Shown here: positions 45,364-57,821 of the stretch, one piece after another
Layout: the number at the start of each line of letters is the position of its first letter
How positions within the stretch are numbered: the first letter of the stretch is position 1
DNA from: Flabesymbios commensalis
Lineage: Eukaryota; Annelida; Polychaeta; Terebellida; Flabelligeridae
Assembly (NCBI GenBank): GCA_964017125.1
Contig: OZ024902.1
Location: forward strand, 100,408,796 to 100,472,795
DNA length: 64,000 nucleotides
Direction: 5' to 3'
Notes under the pieces: generated by a model
Told to the model about the DNA's origin: nothing
Seen by the model: only the letters and a program-made list of their open reading frames with translations
Database searches by the model: none
Translations under genes and position numbers: made by a program

Positions 45364-46225
45364 AATACTATCGATACTTGAATCTTTCTACAAATTATGC
45401 ATAAGCTTATATCTAAAATAATATATATCTTTTAAACATTTTGAACAGAATGTTAAAATATAGTTTAAGAAAAAATAGAAGAGCGAAGTTGCCACATTGC
45501 CCATTCTGATGAATGGATGGAAAAAGATATGTCTTGTGCACAGATCCACTCTAAGTAAAAAAAAAATCTGAATGGCTGTGTATTGCATATTAAAACGACA
45601 ATTCTCCCACATACGTATCTGGTTAGTATGTGGAACCTCTCTCTATTTCGCTGTATATAGAGAAGAGATTTCAAAGACCTTATTTTACTTGAGAGTGTAG
45701 TCTTGCATGGTCAGAGAATCACGCGTAGAAGCTACACAACTTTCGAGACACAGAAGATTTGAACTCGGTACCTGCTGATCTGGCGTCAATCATTTGACAT
45801 GCCGGCCAGGGATGATCATTTCAAATTGAGGTTCGCGGGAAACAGCTTCCGCCATGCTTCATGGGATGATCAATCGGTGTAATTTGTATCGGGGTACAAT
45901 ACAGTGTCAGCCCCGGCATTCCCTATCTATCCCCCGGCCCCTATCTATTCACCAGAGGCGCCGCGGCCGGTCACATGCCTGTGGTCAGCTGATACGGGAC
46001 TGGTCATTTACAGGTGGATGACCAGAGGTGAGAGGTGGTCACCCCGTGAAAGCAGCAGGGTGACCGTGCTGTGACTGTGGCAGTTGATCCGTCCGTGCGG
46101 CTGATTGGAGACGGGTGTGCCGGGTGATCACGGATGACCGGGTCACACCCTCACTGGGGTACAGGGGCCAGATGGCCCCGCCACTTGTTCCTCCGGGGGT
46201 CACTACGCACCCCATTACCACGCTG
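45364..46225. other. Intronic stretch, possible tRNA-like remnant
   Basis: At 45730-45800 the minus strand has GAGTTCAAATCTTCTG (B-box-like), perhaps a degraded tRNA-derived repeat. The 46000-46225 part is GC-rich. Nothing else. Confidence 0.35.
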
Positions 46226-46284
46226 CGTGTTGTCTCGATGCTGGGCCAACGTCTTCGACGTTGGCCCAGCATCGGGACAACACG
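46226..46284. mobile_element. Foldback, 28 bp arms, one mismatch, loop TTC
   Basis: CGTGTTGTCTCGATGCTGGG CCAACGTC-TTC-GACGTTGG and CCCAGCATCGGGACAACACG. 27 of 28 positions pair. It has no CCCAGCAAACAC terminus. Confidence 0.93.
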
Positions 46285-46785
46285 GAGCCACCACCTGACA
46301 TGTGACCCCTGACTTATATGGGGTCCACTAGATTCCACCTCCATGAACAGGAATGATCTATTACCCCCTCTTGTGGTACGTGTAATCGATAGACAGGTAC
46401 CCCCAGCCTCTATCTATACAGACAATGCCGGAGTCAGGAAATCTAACGCCATAATGAGAAAGTAATGAATTCGAATACGAATTCTCTGTTCTCTACTATT
46501 GCTCTGTCTCTACTATTTGCCAATGCGATATATATACATATACATCAGGGAACCAAAATGCTGTACACTAGATATTTTGATTACACCGTCCTAAAGCAAT
46601 TCTAGAGGCAATTGAACTTGGTTGACCCTTGAATAAGGCCCAGCTTTGTGAACCTATAGTGCCAGGCCACGTCAGCCATTTTGAAATTTAAAATGCCTCT
46701 GGTTTTTAGTATTTTGTATAAAGCATTCGACATTTTCTATATACAAATTCCAGATATCAGCTTTCCATATCAATGCAAATACTCA
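46285..46785. other. Intronic stretch, nothing recognised
   Basis: No supported feature. Confidence 0.4.
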
Positions 46786-46787
46786 TT

Positions 46788-47165
46788 ATCCCCGAAGTTG
46801 GGGCGGGGGTTATGGTGTCGCATGTCCGACCGTCCGTCCGTCCGTGCGCATTTTGTTTCCAGAGCAGATCTCGGAAACCCATGGGATATTTTTTTCATAA
46901 AGCACACATACATCCCTTATTGGGTATAGATGTGTCATTTGGGGTTTATGAACTTTGACCAACTTAAATGGCCGACTCTCGGTCACAATAACTTTAATAT
47001 GCCTGATATTTGACACACCGTGCCAGATAGTTAGGCCATTACTATATAACAAAATATGCGGTTTCAGGGAGGGATATTCCCTGAGAAATGTCAACTCTAT
47101 CAAGTGCAAAATGGCCGATTATCGGCCATAATTCACTTTAATATGTCTGATATCGGGGAATTAAG
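46788..47165 (+). repeat. Dispersed element sharing parts with 24720 and 38640
   Basis: A short hairpin start (CCCCGAAGTTGGGGCGGGGG) is followed by (CGTC)n and TCTCGGAAACCCATGGGATA, like 24783-25100. Then CGTGCCAGATAGTTAGGCCA and GCGGTTTCAGGGAGGGATA match the 38640 array. The end GGTGGCCTCTTGTTTT resembles 39520. The three loci therefore look like copies of one long element. Confidence 0.6.
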
Positions 47166-48354
<1,189 letters not shown>

Positions 48355-49574
48355 CCAGGTGCCAGTCTACTGTTACAAAGCCAGACTCAGTCACTGCCAG
48401 GTACTGTGTCATATACAACCAGTCTAATATAACAACGAGCATCACTGTCAGAAAATCACATCTTATCAAACAGGTTTACAAATTCGAATGCTGAATTTTA
48501 ATATTGCATCTCTCATGGACAGAACAAATGTATACGCCAATATTTACTAAATATTTGCTGTTTTTCTCCAAACTTTTTTATGTCAGTTACATTTATTTGT
48601 TGTTATTTGTGTTTTTATACTTTTGAATGCAATGTTTCGTTTGTATGGTGTTTTAATTAGTACCAAATCTCGACAGGTTTGTAGGCCTACAACTATCCTA
48701 GATATGATGGCGTTGAGAAAAATAATATATCTATTTCGAATGTCTTTCTCTGTTATGCTTAATTTATATCAAAGATATTGTTTTAAGAAAAGAAAGAAAT
48801 ATATTAATTTTTCCAATTTTTTCCATTGCCAGTATGTTTTCAATTGATTTCATGATATTCAACATTCTAGTATTCAGCATTCATGCAAGATAGTCATACT
48901 GTTTTGAGAATTAAGTTATGACACTATTTGTAGGATGTTTGTTGACCTATTATGACATTCATACATATCATGTAAAAATATATCTTTGGTCAAAGATCCA
49001 TTGCAAAAACTATCTAGTAGGTTAATTAAAATGTAAATGCCAAATGGCCACCAACCCTCTGGGTCAAGGCCTATGCTTGCGCAAAATATGAAGTAGATGC
49101 ATCAATTGCCAGATGGTCCGCATAACCATGACATGCATTCACACATGCCTAGATGTTCTCTTCCGCAATATATTGTAGACTATACATATTTAACAACGTA
49201 TCTTGCGATATTAGACCATCATGAATATGATTTAGCATAAAAATGAGTTCAGCCCTACCATAAGCACGTCGTGGTGCCACATTGGGTAAGCTATACTTGA
49301 AAATGATGATAGCGTTAGCGGAACGCGCCTGTTTGCGTCATACGCCAATACCGACAACGAGAAAAGGAACCTTTGTGACTCTGTTGCAAATCCTCATTTA
49401 GGCCGAGGCAAATGTTCTCATCAATATATACGAGGAATAGGCCATGCTTCTAAACTACTTCACCTTTGAATGACAGACTATACTCTGTCAGCATCAGATG
49501 GTGGCTCAATGCCGCAAGTGGCCATCATCTGTGGTTGTTTGCCGTCAGGTCTGATTCCATGTTAGCTGAGGTTT
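48355..49574 (+). other. POLR2E 3' UTR and downstream DNA
   Basis: After the stop, CACTGCCAG-GTACTG at 48392-48406 could be a donor for a 3' UTR intron. No canonical AATAAA was seen within the first few hundred bases. The first ATTAAA is at about 49025, so the mRNA end is unclear. The small ORF 48623-48847 is AT-rich and unsupported. Confidence 0.4.
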
Positions 49575-49577
49575 AGA

Positions 49578-50036
49578 CTACCATCAGCTTATGGCTCTAT
49601 GTCTCAGCCGGCTCTATACATGTTAGTTGAGTGCTACCATCAGCTTATGGCTCTATGTCTCAGCCGGCTCTATACATGTTAGCTGAGTGCTACCATCAGC
49701 TTATGGCTCTATGTCTCAGCCGGCTCTATACATGTTAGTTGAGTGCTACCATCAGCTTATGGCTCTATGTCTCAGCCGGCTCTATACATGTTAGTTGAGT
49801 GCTACCATCAGCTTATGGCTCTATGTCTCAGTCGGCTCTATACATGTTAGCTGAAGGTTACCATCAGCTCATGGCTCTATGTCTCAGCCGGCTCTATACA
49901 TGTTAGTTGAGTGCTACCATCAGCTTATGGCTCTATGTCTCAGCCGGCTCTATACATGTTAGCTGAGTGTTACCATCAGCTTATGGTTCTATGTCTCAGC
50001 CGGCTCTATACATGTTAGCTGAGGGCTACCATCAGA
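49578..50036. repeat. 56 bp minisatellite, ~8.2 units
   Basis: Unit CTACCATCAGCTTATGGCTC, TATGTCTCAGCCGGCTCTAT, ACATGTTAG(T/C)TGAGTG. Units start at 49578 and then every 56 bp. They are more than 95% alike by eye, so the array is young and probably variable in length. Confidence 0.95.
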
Positions 50037-51560
50037 TAAGTCATTAAATAAGAGTGGGGACTAGTCCCGACTTCGGGATTCCTTCTGTCACGATATTGCC
50101 ATGATTGTGTAGAAAGCGACGTGCAGCAATATTCACCCTCATTGTTCATTCTTGGGGACATTTTTCATTTTTTCCCCGAAGTTCCGATGTCTTGGTGTAC
50201 CATGAAGGAAAGCACTCGCGTTCGTCGTTGATGATGCCCCAAACTACCGGCACATGCTTGCGAAGTCCATATTTTAGAATGTAGCGAAACCATCGAGAGG
50301 CTGGTGAATAGCTGATAGTCATGTTGACAGCATGTGGAGATGATGTTTAGGTTGAAGATGAGTATTAAAGATTGTCGCTTTTCCATGCCCATTGTACAAA
50401 AACAATCCAAATAATTTTACTGTATCTAGTCAGATAGAGGCTCGCTTTCTTTTCTATGAACACGCTTCTATCCTAATCCAGTCCAATTTATGCACAACTT
50501 TAATCCAGAATTATTATCGCTTATCGCCGTTATCAGTCACTAATATTATATGCGTTGTCCCACTACATCTCAGTAAATGGATCAATGAATGGATGAATAA
50601 ATCAATAAATAAATGAATCACTGATCAAATCAATCAGTTCATAAACCAATTGGTTTACTGCTGTTTCTATGGTCTATATTTCACGGGAGTCCGTTTTGGT
50701 TTGTAATAGCCCCACGAATGTGTGAAGGCTATGTTAATTTAACACAAAATTTGCTTTCTTATTTTAATCAGGCATTAAACTCATTCATTCATAGACATCG
50801 CCGTTTGCACTCATTTTGCCGCCTACCCTTTAACTAGTCATCATAATAAACACAAGTAAACCCTCGACGGATATATTTTTTTATTCTTTTTTTTGTCTCT
50901 ACATGTATATTAATATGTAGACCCACTATGGAGGGCGCGGATCCGTGATTGTGATGAAGATGGGGCGCCAAACTAGGAGGATCCGGGGCGCGTCCGCATG
51001 CATTTTTTTATTTGTAGAAATTGTGTCCCATTCTGAAACAATTATCTTTAAAAAGATTGAACGCTTGGTAATTGAACGCTTGATTGGTCTATACACATGC
51101 CTTGTACACACACGCATACATACACAATGCGATGCCGGGCACGCATTACTGATATTATCTTTCTCTGTCATCATCGTTATCGGCTACAAAAAGCGCACAT
51201 CGACTATCACAACACAAGACCATGTTTCGACCATTTGGGCGCCCTGCATTGAAATTACTTATACACAATTATGGGGGGAGGGGTAGAAAAACAGGGCATC
51301 ATTTATCAGCTGTATTAAGCCGAGGACAAAACCTGGAAGGCATTATCTACATCCGGGAAGTTGCACAATCGTCCATAGAAAACAGGCTGATGTCGATATG
51401 ATCGAGACGCCGGTACATTCCGTGCCACCGAATGCAACACTATAGTTTGCTGCAAGGGGTTCAGAGAACCGTGCATCACCCACATGTCATCCCAGGGAAC
51501 AGGCAGGGCTGGCCCAGTGCTGATTGAATAGTGGGCTATAGTCAGTAATGTAGGCCCGCG
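50037..51560. other. Intergenic stretch, nothing recognised
   Basis: Mixed composition. The ORFs at 50926-51286 overlap on opposite strands and lack known domains. A short AAT/AAAT-rich run lies near 50585-50615. Confidence 0.4.
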
Positions 51561-52210
51561 ATAGGGCGAACATGTGGGCGACATTTCATGTTTATTAGGA
51601 CACGTTGACCCTTCCCATTGTCAATCTACATCCATGTTCTAAGCATAAAATAACGATCAGTTGAACGCTTAATTAGCTGCAGAATCAATTGCTGAGAAAT
51701 CCCTATGTAGATTGCACCTCTTGATGTACGGCGTGAGTACAAATCCCCCCGATGCATAATGCTGCGGGGCTGACCAAACAACCAATTCACTGTGCCTGAG
51801 AAGACAGGCCTCAATTTCCAACTTGTTGGCGTATTTGAATAGGTGGGGCTTTTTGTCGCATCTTCACTACTTCCATTATCAGCGTTGTTTTCCCGCCGAT
51901 GAACACGCACTGCCTGAACTTGTGATTAATTTTTTACTCTTCTCTCTTTGCAGGGCCACAATCAGCTTCCGATATTTGGGATGCACAGCACAAGAGAAAT
52001 CGAATGTTGTCAGCATACACCCGTGGACTGCCGGCAATAAATATTGGCAAGTGCTTAGGTGGCTGGCAGGCGGTGAAAGGTCCCCCATCTGCCTGGCAAC
52101 CCCTCCCGCTGAAAAATGCACCGCTTCAGCGAGATGCGGCCTGGCATGGTTTTAGTCCGTGAGCTGCCATGCTTTAGGAATAGGAAAGCCAGCGGCAAAG
52201 CAGAAATTAT
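51561..52210 (+). other. Repeat-free segment upstream of ZSWIM, possible regulatory DNA or unrecognised exon
   Basis: Even composition and no repeats. CTTAATTAGCTGCAG lies at ~51667. A strong acceptor-like TTTTTACTCTTCTCTCTTTGCAG ends at 51954 and is followed by an ORF (to 52155) without a recognised domain. It could be an untranslated exon, a regulatory element, or neither. Confidence 0.25.
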
Positions 52211-52382
52211 GTGCATCTAAATCAAGTAGAACATCAATGATCCTGACAGCAGAAAAAACGACGACAATGGCATTAAAATGAACTATGAGGCCATAGGCCT
52301 ACTGCAAATAAAAATATGGATTTTATTGTTTTTATCAGGAATATTATCATCAACACTTGAACAATATCGCCTGTTTACTTCA

Positions 52383-52759
52383 TTAAGAGGGACTGGCTCA
52401 GGCTAAAATCATTGAAAAATCGGTGATTTTATTTTGGCTTATTAATATGACCATATGATGTAAACATAGACTAGAACTGCAAACGTTTTTTTAATTTTTG
52501 TGCTGCGCATTTACCAGAACTTTAGGCTAGATATAGAGACGAAATTCCCGTATTTCTTATTTTTGACATGGTTGTCCAAAATAAGAAATCAGGAATTTCG
52601 TCTCTATATCTAGCCTAACTAGTAAATGCGCAGTACAAACAATTAAAAAAAAACTTTTGCAGTTCTTGTCTATGGACATGTTTACATCATATGGTCATAT
52701 TAAGAAGCCAAAATAAAATCACCGATTTTTTTTATTTTAGCCTGGGTATGGGCATTTAA
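52383..52759. mobile_element. TTAA-type foldback MITE, worn copy
   Basis: TTAA-GAGGGACTGGCTCAGGC on the left, AGCCTGGGTATGGGCA-TTTAA on the right. Arms of ~170 bp with several differences, and centre GACATGGTTGTCC. The right terminus is altered. Confidence 0.9.
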
Positions 52760-52789
52760 CAAGCTAGATCTACTACATTTGGCAATGCT

Positions 52790-53024
52790 AACCCTTTACC
52801 CGCTAAGTTATTTAATATAAATTTCCACCCACTTGAATATGTATCTCGCTACCGCGACCCACAACTTCAAGTGTGTAAAAATTATCCATATTTATTTGAT
52901 TTCAGACCAAACGTTTGTAAATCTTTATGTCAAAACACTCATTTGATTCCCAATAATTGTGATTCAACCTGCTCACAAAATGGATTTAAAACTATTATAA
53001 TCGTGATTGGCAATGAAAGGGTTT
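52790..53024 (+). mobile_element. AACCCT-type 240 bp element
   Basis: AACCCTTTACCCGCTAAG start, hairpin CCACTTGAATATGTATCTCG..CCACAACTTCAAGTG (arms partly decayed), GTAAATCTTTATGTCAAAAC, and AAAGGGTTT end. Confidence 0.8.
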
Positions 53025-53159
53025 CCATTTGGGAAGCATTATACAATACTCTTCCGTAATACATCTTACATTGTAAACCAATCAAATGGAAACTTTCATT
53101 ATGCTAGTTATGTATATTTTTACCATTTGTTTAACACTGTTCATATTATAAATATGCCT

Positions 53160-53306
53160 TCAATCTTCAAACACTGATATATACTGGTACTTAAATTTCA
53201 CAAATAACATAAATTGTCAGTCACTTGAAGTTGTGTATCGCGGTAGCGAGACACAATTTCAAGTGACTAAAAATTTAAATTGAATAGATCAGTGTTCTAA
53301 GAGTTA
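53160..53306 (-). mobile_element. AACCCT-type element, partial, TCACTTGAAG stem variant
   Basis: Hairpin GTCACTTGAAGTTGTGT-atcgcggtagcgag-ACACAATTTCAAGTGAC. Other copies read CCACTTG/CAAGTGG, so the T/A change is present in both arms. The right end AAGAGTTAA is worn. Confidence 0.75.
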
Positions 53307-53567
53307 ATACCGAATAGGCCTAATCGTTTTGAAATTGAATTAGGCCTGTGTAAATTAAATTATGATAAAGTTAGTAGAATAAAATTGTGCTTATCCTTAC
53401 AATGAATGAAGAAGGCGGATCAAAATGTTGAAAGAAATTCGAGTCAACATCACAATGAATGTAATGTAATTAAAATAATAAATATTAATCCACAAAGCAT
53501 GCAAAGGGTTAATCAATTGTACGTTAAAACCTGTTAACTGTATATAATAGGCCTGGCCTACCCACCT

Positions 53568-53668
53568 AACAAGAGACGTTGGCCCAATACTGGTTCAATG
53601 CTGTACCACCGTCCACAACGCAGGCCCAACATTAGGCCAGAATCGGGACAACCACTGTCTTCTGAGAT
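53568..53668. mobile_element. Foldback MITE, CCCAGC family, worn
   Basis: ACAAGAGACGTTGGCCCAAT, GGTTCAATGCTGTACCACCGTC-CACAAC-GCAGGCCCAACATTAGGCC and GTCTTCTG. Several arm mismatches. Confidence 0.7.
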
Positions 53669-54030
53669 ATCTGCTGTCACGCACTATTATTGTAGACCAT
53701 GGCATATTGGAAACCAATAAACAAGTTTTTTTTATAGCGTGTATTTTTGTATACTAGGTATGATATGAACTTTCTAACGTTCTTTTTTATTACAATGCCA
53801 TATTGATATATATTTTTGCTGGACTGGAATATTCAATAACTTGTCGGCTGCGTGTTTTGTGCTGTGCAGAACACTAGTAAAGCAAACGTCAATACACATT
53901 TTGTACCCACTGACAATACAGTGCGGGGGAGGAGGGTCCACCTACCGTCCAATCAGCTGTCGCCATTCCAGGGCATGTTGACATTTTTTTCTGCCAACGG
54001 GGATTTCCCAAAGGGAATTCCGTGGCCCGG
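53669..54030. other. Upstream region of ZSWIM, nothing firm
   Basis: AT-rich at left, becoming GC-richer from ~53920 (GTGCGGGGGAGGAGGGTCC), consistent with approach to a promoter. No repeat recognised. Confidence 0.4.
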
Positions 54031-54135
54031 TAATGTGTATAAGCAGTAGGTGCGCGTTGCGCAGTCTCACTGGGTCGATTAAATGCCACACACGCATGCG
54101 TTCACAAACGGCACTCCCGCACCAGATGATTGCCA
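54031..54135 (+). promoter_or_regulatory. Candidate ZSWIM core promoter and 5' leader
   Basis: TATAAG at 54038 lies 31 bp upstream of the initiator-like CTCACT (A at 54069). TGCGCGTTGCGCA at 54051-54063 and CGCATGCG at 54093-54100 resemble NRF1 sites (TGCGCATGCGCA). If transcription starts at ~54069, the 5' leader is about 67 bases and the first ATG is 54136. This is inference from spacing and motifs only. Confidence 0.4.
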
Positions 54136-54502
54136 ATGGCCGCAGCGAAGAGACACTGCTCCGGCAGGCTGGCCCTTCTAGGGTCAGAAAATGCCGCTAA
54201 ATATACGAAAAAAGGCCCTAGTTGTCTCGGACTACATAGACCAGAGTCTCTTCTGGATATTTGTGCAAAAATTGTGGCGGAAAACATTCCCTTCCAACAA
54301 GTGGAGGAGCGTTTTGATCGGATACCCGAACCTGTCCAAAGTCGAATCGTGTACTGGTCATTCCCTCGTAATGAACGGGATATACAAATGTATTCGTCAT
54401 TTGCTGTGTGCTCAAAGGATAACACTGAAACTAAAAAACTGCCATTTTATCAAGGAATCAAGTTACTTGATGCAGGTTCCGTTGAAAACGTTCTTCAGAT
54501 AG
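54136..54502 (+). CDS. ZSWIM4/5/6-type SWIM zinc-finger protein, first coding exon
   Basis: ZSWIM4/5/6/8 are large metazoan proteins with a SWIM zinc finger; ZSWIM8 is an ElonginB/C-cullin ubiquitin ligase receptor. The exon encodes 122 residues plus one base, ending at ATAG-GTAAGA (54502), phase 1. Residues 57-89 read [27 protein letters not shown] and MYSSF. Residues 108-122 read [15 protein letters not shown]. Both match the ZSWIM5/6 N-terminus ([34 protein letters not shown]). [10 protein letters not shown] (38-47) fits the Elongin BC-box S/T-L-x3-C-x3-V. An in-frame TGA at 54127 leaves ATG 54136 as first Met. The Ala/Gly-rich insert of vertebrates is replaced by ~15 residues. The SWIM domain exons are not in the window. 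Confidence 0.9.
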
Positions 54503-55490
54503 GTAAGAAAGAATACAATCGATTTTGCTGAAGCGCGCACCGCACTCTCAGTCGCATTGACAGCGAGTCCACACTGTCGGTCACTGACCACGCACTGTAT
54601 TGACTTACTGAGCTACAAACTACATGTACAAATTGAATCACTCCATGTACATTCATGTGATGACATCTACATTAACAATTATCATAAATTTTAGTAGAAT
54701 TCACGCTGTTAGCAGTAGCCCTTTGCTTTAACAGTGGTTAGCAATAACACGGTTAGTGACCAACGTTATACTTATACATGTTATAGTATAACCATTGTTT
54801 ACAAAATGAAAACCGTCCTCAGAAAAGGCAGTGACTGCTTGTGCCACCCTGCTTGTAATACCAATAGTGGCAATACCAGTGTTTACCAGTGTTTTTACTG
54901 TCTAATAATCCTTATCTATATTTGATAATTATGTATATTACAATGTTCACGATATTGCCTATAATGAGACGTTACTGTAAAATAATAGTTGTTTATAGTA
55001 CACCTGAACATTTAAATTATAATACACCCAGGCCTATATCATATGTAAGGGGGGGGGGGGGGAGGTTATGATATCTATTGGCCTATTATATATGATATCA
55101 TTATATAAATGATCATTCATGTAGTTCTATAATACTATTCAATTATTTATTGAGAATAACCATAACAATGATATAATATTGGTTAACAATGACAATTGTT
55201 AACCATAATAAAATGTAATAAATAAAATAACAATGGTCAACCATATAACAATTAGGCCTAGGCTATCTGATATTTGACAAACATATAATCAATTAACAAT
55301 GTGACAAAATATGATCCCTTCTCAACTTTATCAGTGTTTAGTATTCCGGTGGTGTGCATGTAAATATAAAAGGATTAAATAGCTGACTTGTCAAGTCATA
55401 TTGTTGACTAGGCTTTAAATCATTTGTGTATGCTTCCTCAGTACCGTAGGCCAATATATAAATGTTGCACTATTACGGGTATTTAGTGTT
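54503..55490. other. Intron stretch with a poly-G run
   Basis: AT-rich with a G run at 55049-55062 and many TTATATAA-like words after it. Nothing else. Confidence 0.45.
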
Positions 55491-55496
55491 GTAGCA

Positions 55497-55561
55497 ATTT
55501 TCCAAAGTTGGCCAACCGTCTGCTATGCAGCATAGCAGACGGTTGGCCAACTTTGGAAAAT
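55497..55561. repeat. Perfect palindrome, 32 bp arms, 1-base centre
   Basis: Left arm 55497-55528 (ATTTTCCAAAGTTGGCCAAC, CGTCTGCTATGC), centre A, right arm 55530-55561 its exact complement. 32 of 32 pair. GGCCAACCGTC is the family vocabulary of the CCCAGC foldbacks, but termini are absent and the loop is lengthened into a palindrome (CTGCTATGC-A-GCATAGCAG). Confidence 0.97.
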
Positions 55562-57550
55562 CGTTGAGTGGTCCGGATCGTCTGTGTTTGAGGGATAGGG
55601 GCCTACAACCTACATCTGCGTTGAAGGTTCTTTTCGGTCTCTTTTTCTGTCAGGTTGTCGTCTCACCGGTGCTTCATCCGGTACCGGGCTAACTTCCATT
55701 TGAGTAACGTTAGGCCTATTGTGACTCATTGATGATTGTGCGTAACATTGTAGGTGGATGTGTCATTGCACTATTCACGAATCTCCGCTATAAAATCTCA
55801 TTCTAAACAGTATATCTTAGCCCACGTAAGACCAGAGAATTAGAACATCGATCTATGGTAAGACTAACACTTATTGTCACAAAATAAATTTCCTATAATT
55901 TTGAGTTCAGTTCATGAATAGACCTAGAGTCTACTAAATAATATTTTTTGTTAATTACTATATATTTTGACCTTTAATATTGGACATAGGACATTTCGTT
56001 TAGATTTAACGTTAATCGTATTTCAAACACATCAACCGAGGACATGCAGGAAACGTCGTTGGCAAATTTCAGAGATTGTCTTCCGGCCGATCAGGCCATG
56101 GAGTGTCAAGTTTTCTCTTCTCCAGGGCTGCCATATTGGTGGGAAGAGAGGGGAGGGGGCACTGCAGGGGAGGGATGCCAATACGTTACCGTAGTACGTA
56201 CACATCTATCTATAGTCAAGGCCGTATTGCAGGTTGTCTGTATGCCCGCAAATCATACCAACAATACAGACTGTTTGCTCGCCGACACCTCAATAGATGG
56301 GGATTAGCACCATACAGGATAGACGTAGGCCTAACGTTTGCCACCAGATATTTGTGGCAGATAATATGTGGACAATAGCTTGGGCCCATAACCGGGTAGA
56401 CATAGCTAAAACATAGACCGTAAATGTGGAATGATACTGGAGTCCATTCGAATGGGACCACTGGCACTGGTGGTGCGCCCTGGTACACAAATGGTTAAAG
56501 ACACAGCAGGGACTGGGTCAAGGTTCAGTGGCATTGAGCTGTGCGGGGCTTTGACAGCTGGCATGCCTGCTGTACACCATTATTATGTACTGTAGACAGA
56601 GTGAACTAGTATTGACAGGCTGGTGTGTATTGTAGGTGCTACATGTAGAACAGCCAGTGGTTGTATGTGACTGCTGCTGCTGAATGGCCCATGGGCAGCA
56701 TGTTCATGTAGTTTGTGGGGCGGCCGTGCAGCATTATCAATCGTGGCTTCAGCGACAGCCGTCATTAGGCCTGGGGGAAGCCGAAATGTCATCCATTTGC
56801 TCATGTTCAGATGGTGAAGGTTATTCTGTGGATGACAGGCCTTCACTTTGGTCACTCGCTGGTTAATGTTATAATATACTATATAGGCCTACTAGCAAGC
56901 CAATGTCAATGACACTAAGTGACCCCAGGTTTGGGTCATGTAGGCCTACAGCACTCCGCCAGCCTTGAACTCTAGTCACAACCCCGGTCGCAATTTCTAT
57001 TATTACTATAGCTGCTATAGGGCCTATATTGCCGTGTCGTCCTCTCCGAGGCCGTGGATGGATGTAGACCTATACATTTGCTTTACCCGAAGAATCCAAC
57101 ATGGCGGTGACTGAGCGCGATCCCGACCCCAGGCCAAGGTCCGAAAAATGTCCATAACTTTTTAATGACTGTGCGACCTCTTGAGCTGAGCATGCGGGCA
57201 TGGAACTGAAATGTTACTGATTCTAAAAATATTATTTTTGACCTGATTACTCCCCGATATTATCCGATATGACAGTCCAAAGACATGTCCCACGATTTTG
57301 TACGCGGTCAATCAGTGGCTGAAACCTGTTTAAGCCACTGGGGCTAGGGCCTATAGGCCTAACCCTTTAACGTTAACGGGTGAAATTTTGTATTGCTGAT
57401 AATCTTTCTAATTGACAGTTTCCATGCACCAAAAGCTGGCATTGCTGAGGATATTAGGCTACGGCGTCACATGAATGCAAAATTCCTCCACGTTCTACCA
57501 AGGAGTTTATAGGCCTAATTTAGTTGGAACCTCCTTTACTTGGTTCTACG
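55562..57550. other. Intron stretch, nothing recognised
   Basis: Several overlapping ORFs on both strands at 55967-56490 and 56583-56866 without known domains. GTAGGCCTAC-type words are frequent (56326, 56885, 56941). An imperfect inverted repeat TTCTACCAAGGAG..CTCCTTTACTTGGTTCTAC lies just before 57551. Confidence 0.4.
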
Positions 57551-57821
57551 CAGGGGCGTATCCAGGGGGGTTTAAACACCCCTCGAAAAAATCTTAGGCC
57601 CTATGTCTTATTTAGGGGTTTCCATATGAGCTGGTGACACACTGAGGGACAGACAGTGTCCAATATGCCCCTATGCCTTAGATTGCAAAAGAAAGCCTTT
57701 GAAAATAAAAGAGTCCCCGGGAACGAGCTTCGCGAACCCCCCCCCCCCCCCTACCCCTACTGTGAAATGTTCCTTTTTGAAGCTTCAAACCCCCGTCAGT
57801 GAAAAACTAAATCGGCCCCTG
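57551..57821. mobile_element. MITE with CAGGGGCG ends (hAT-like), ~270 bp
   Basis: CAGGGGCGTATCCAGGGGGG on the left; ..AAATCGGCCCCTG on the right. CAGGGGCGG-ATCCAG-type termini are typical of hAT-like MITEs in invertebrates. A poly-C run (57737-57751) and CCTTAGATTGCAAAAGAAAG lie inside. The same family appears inverted at 63747. Confidence 0.7.

Noticed and set aside
49578-50036. 56 bp units resembling repeat-spacer units
   Set aside because: The whole unit is conserved, including any would-be spacer, so it is a minisatellite.
54126-54135. Upstream ATG or TTG starts for the ZSWIM exon
   Set aside because: ATG 54126 is out of frame, and an in-frame TGA at 54127 precedes TTG 54130; ATG 54136 is the first valid in-frame Met.
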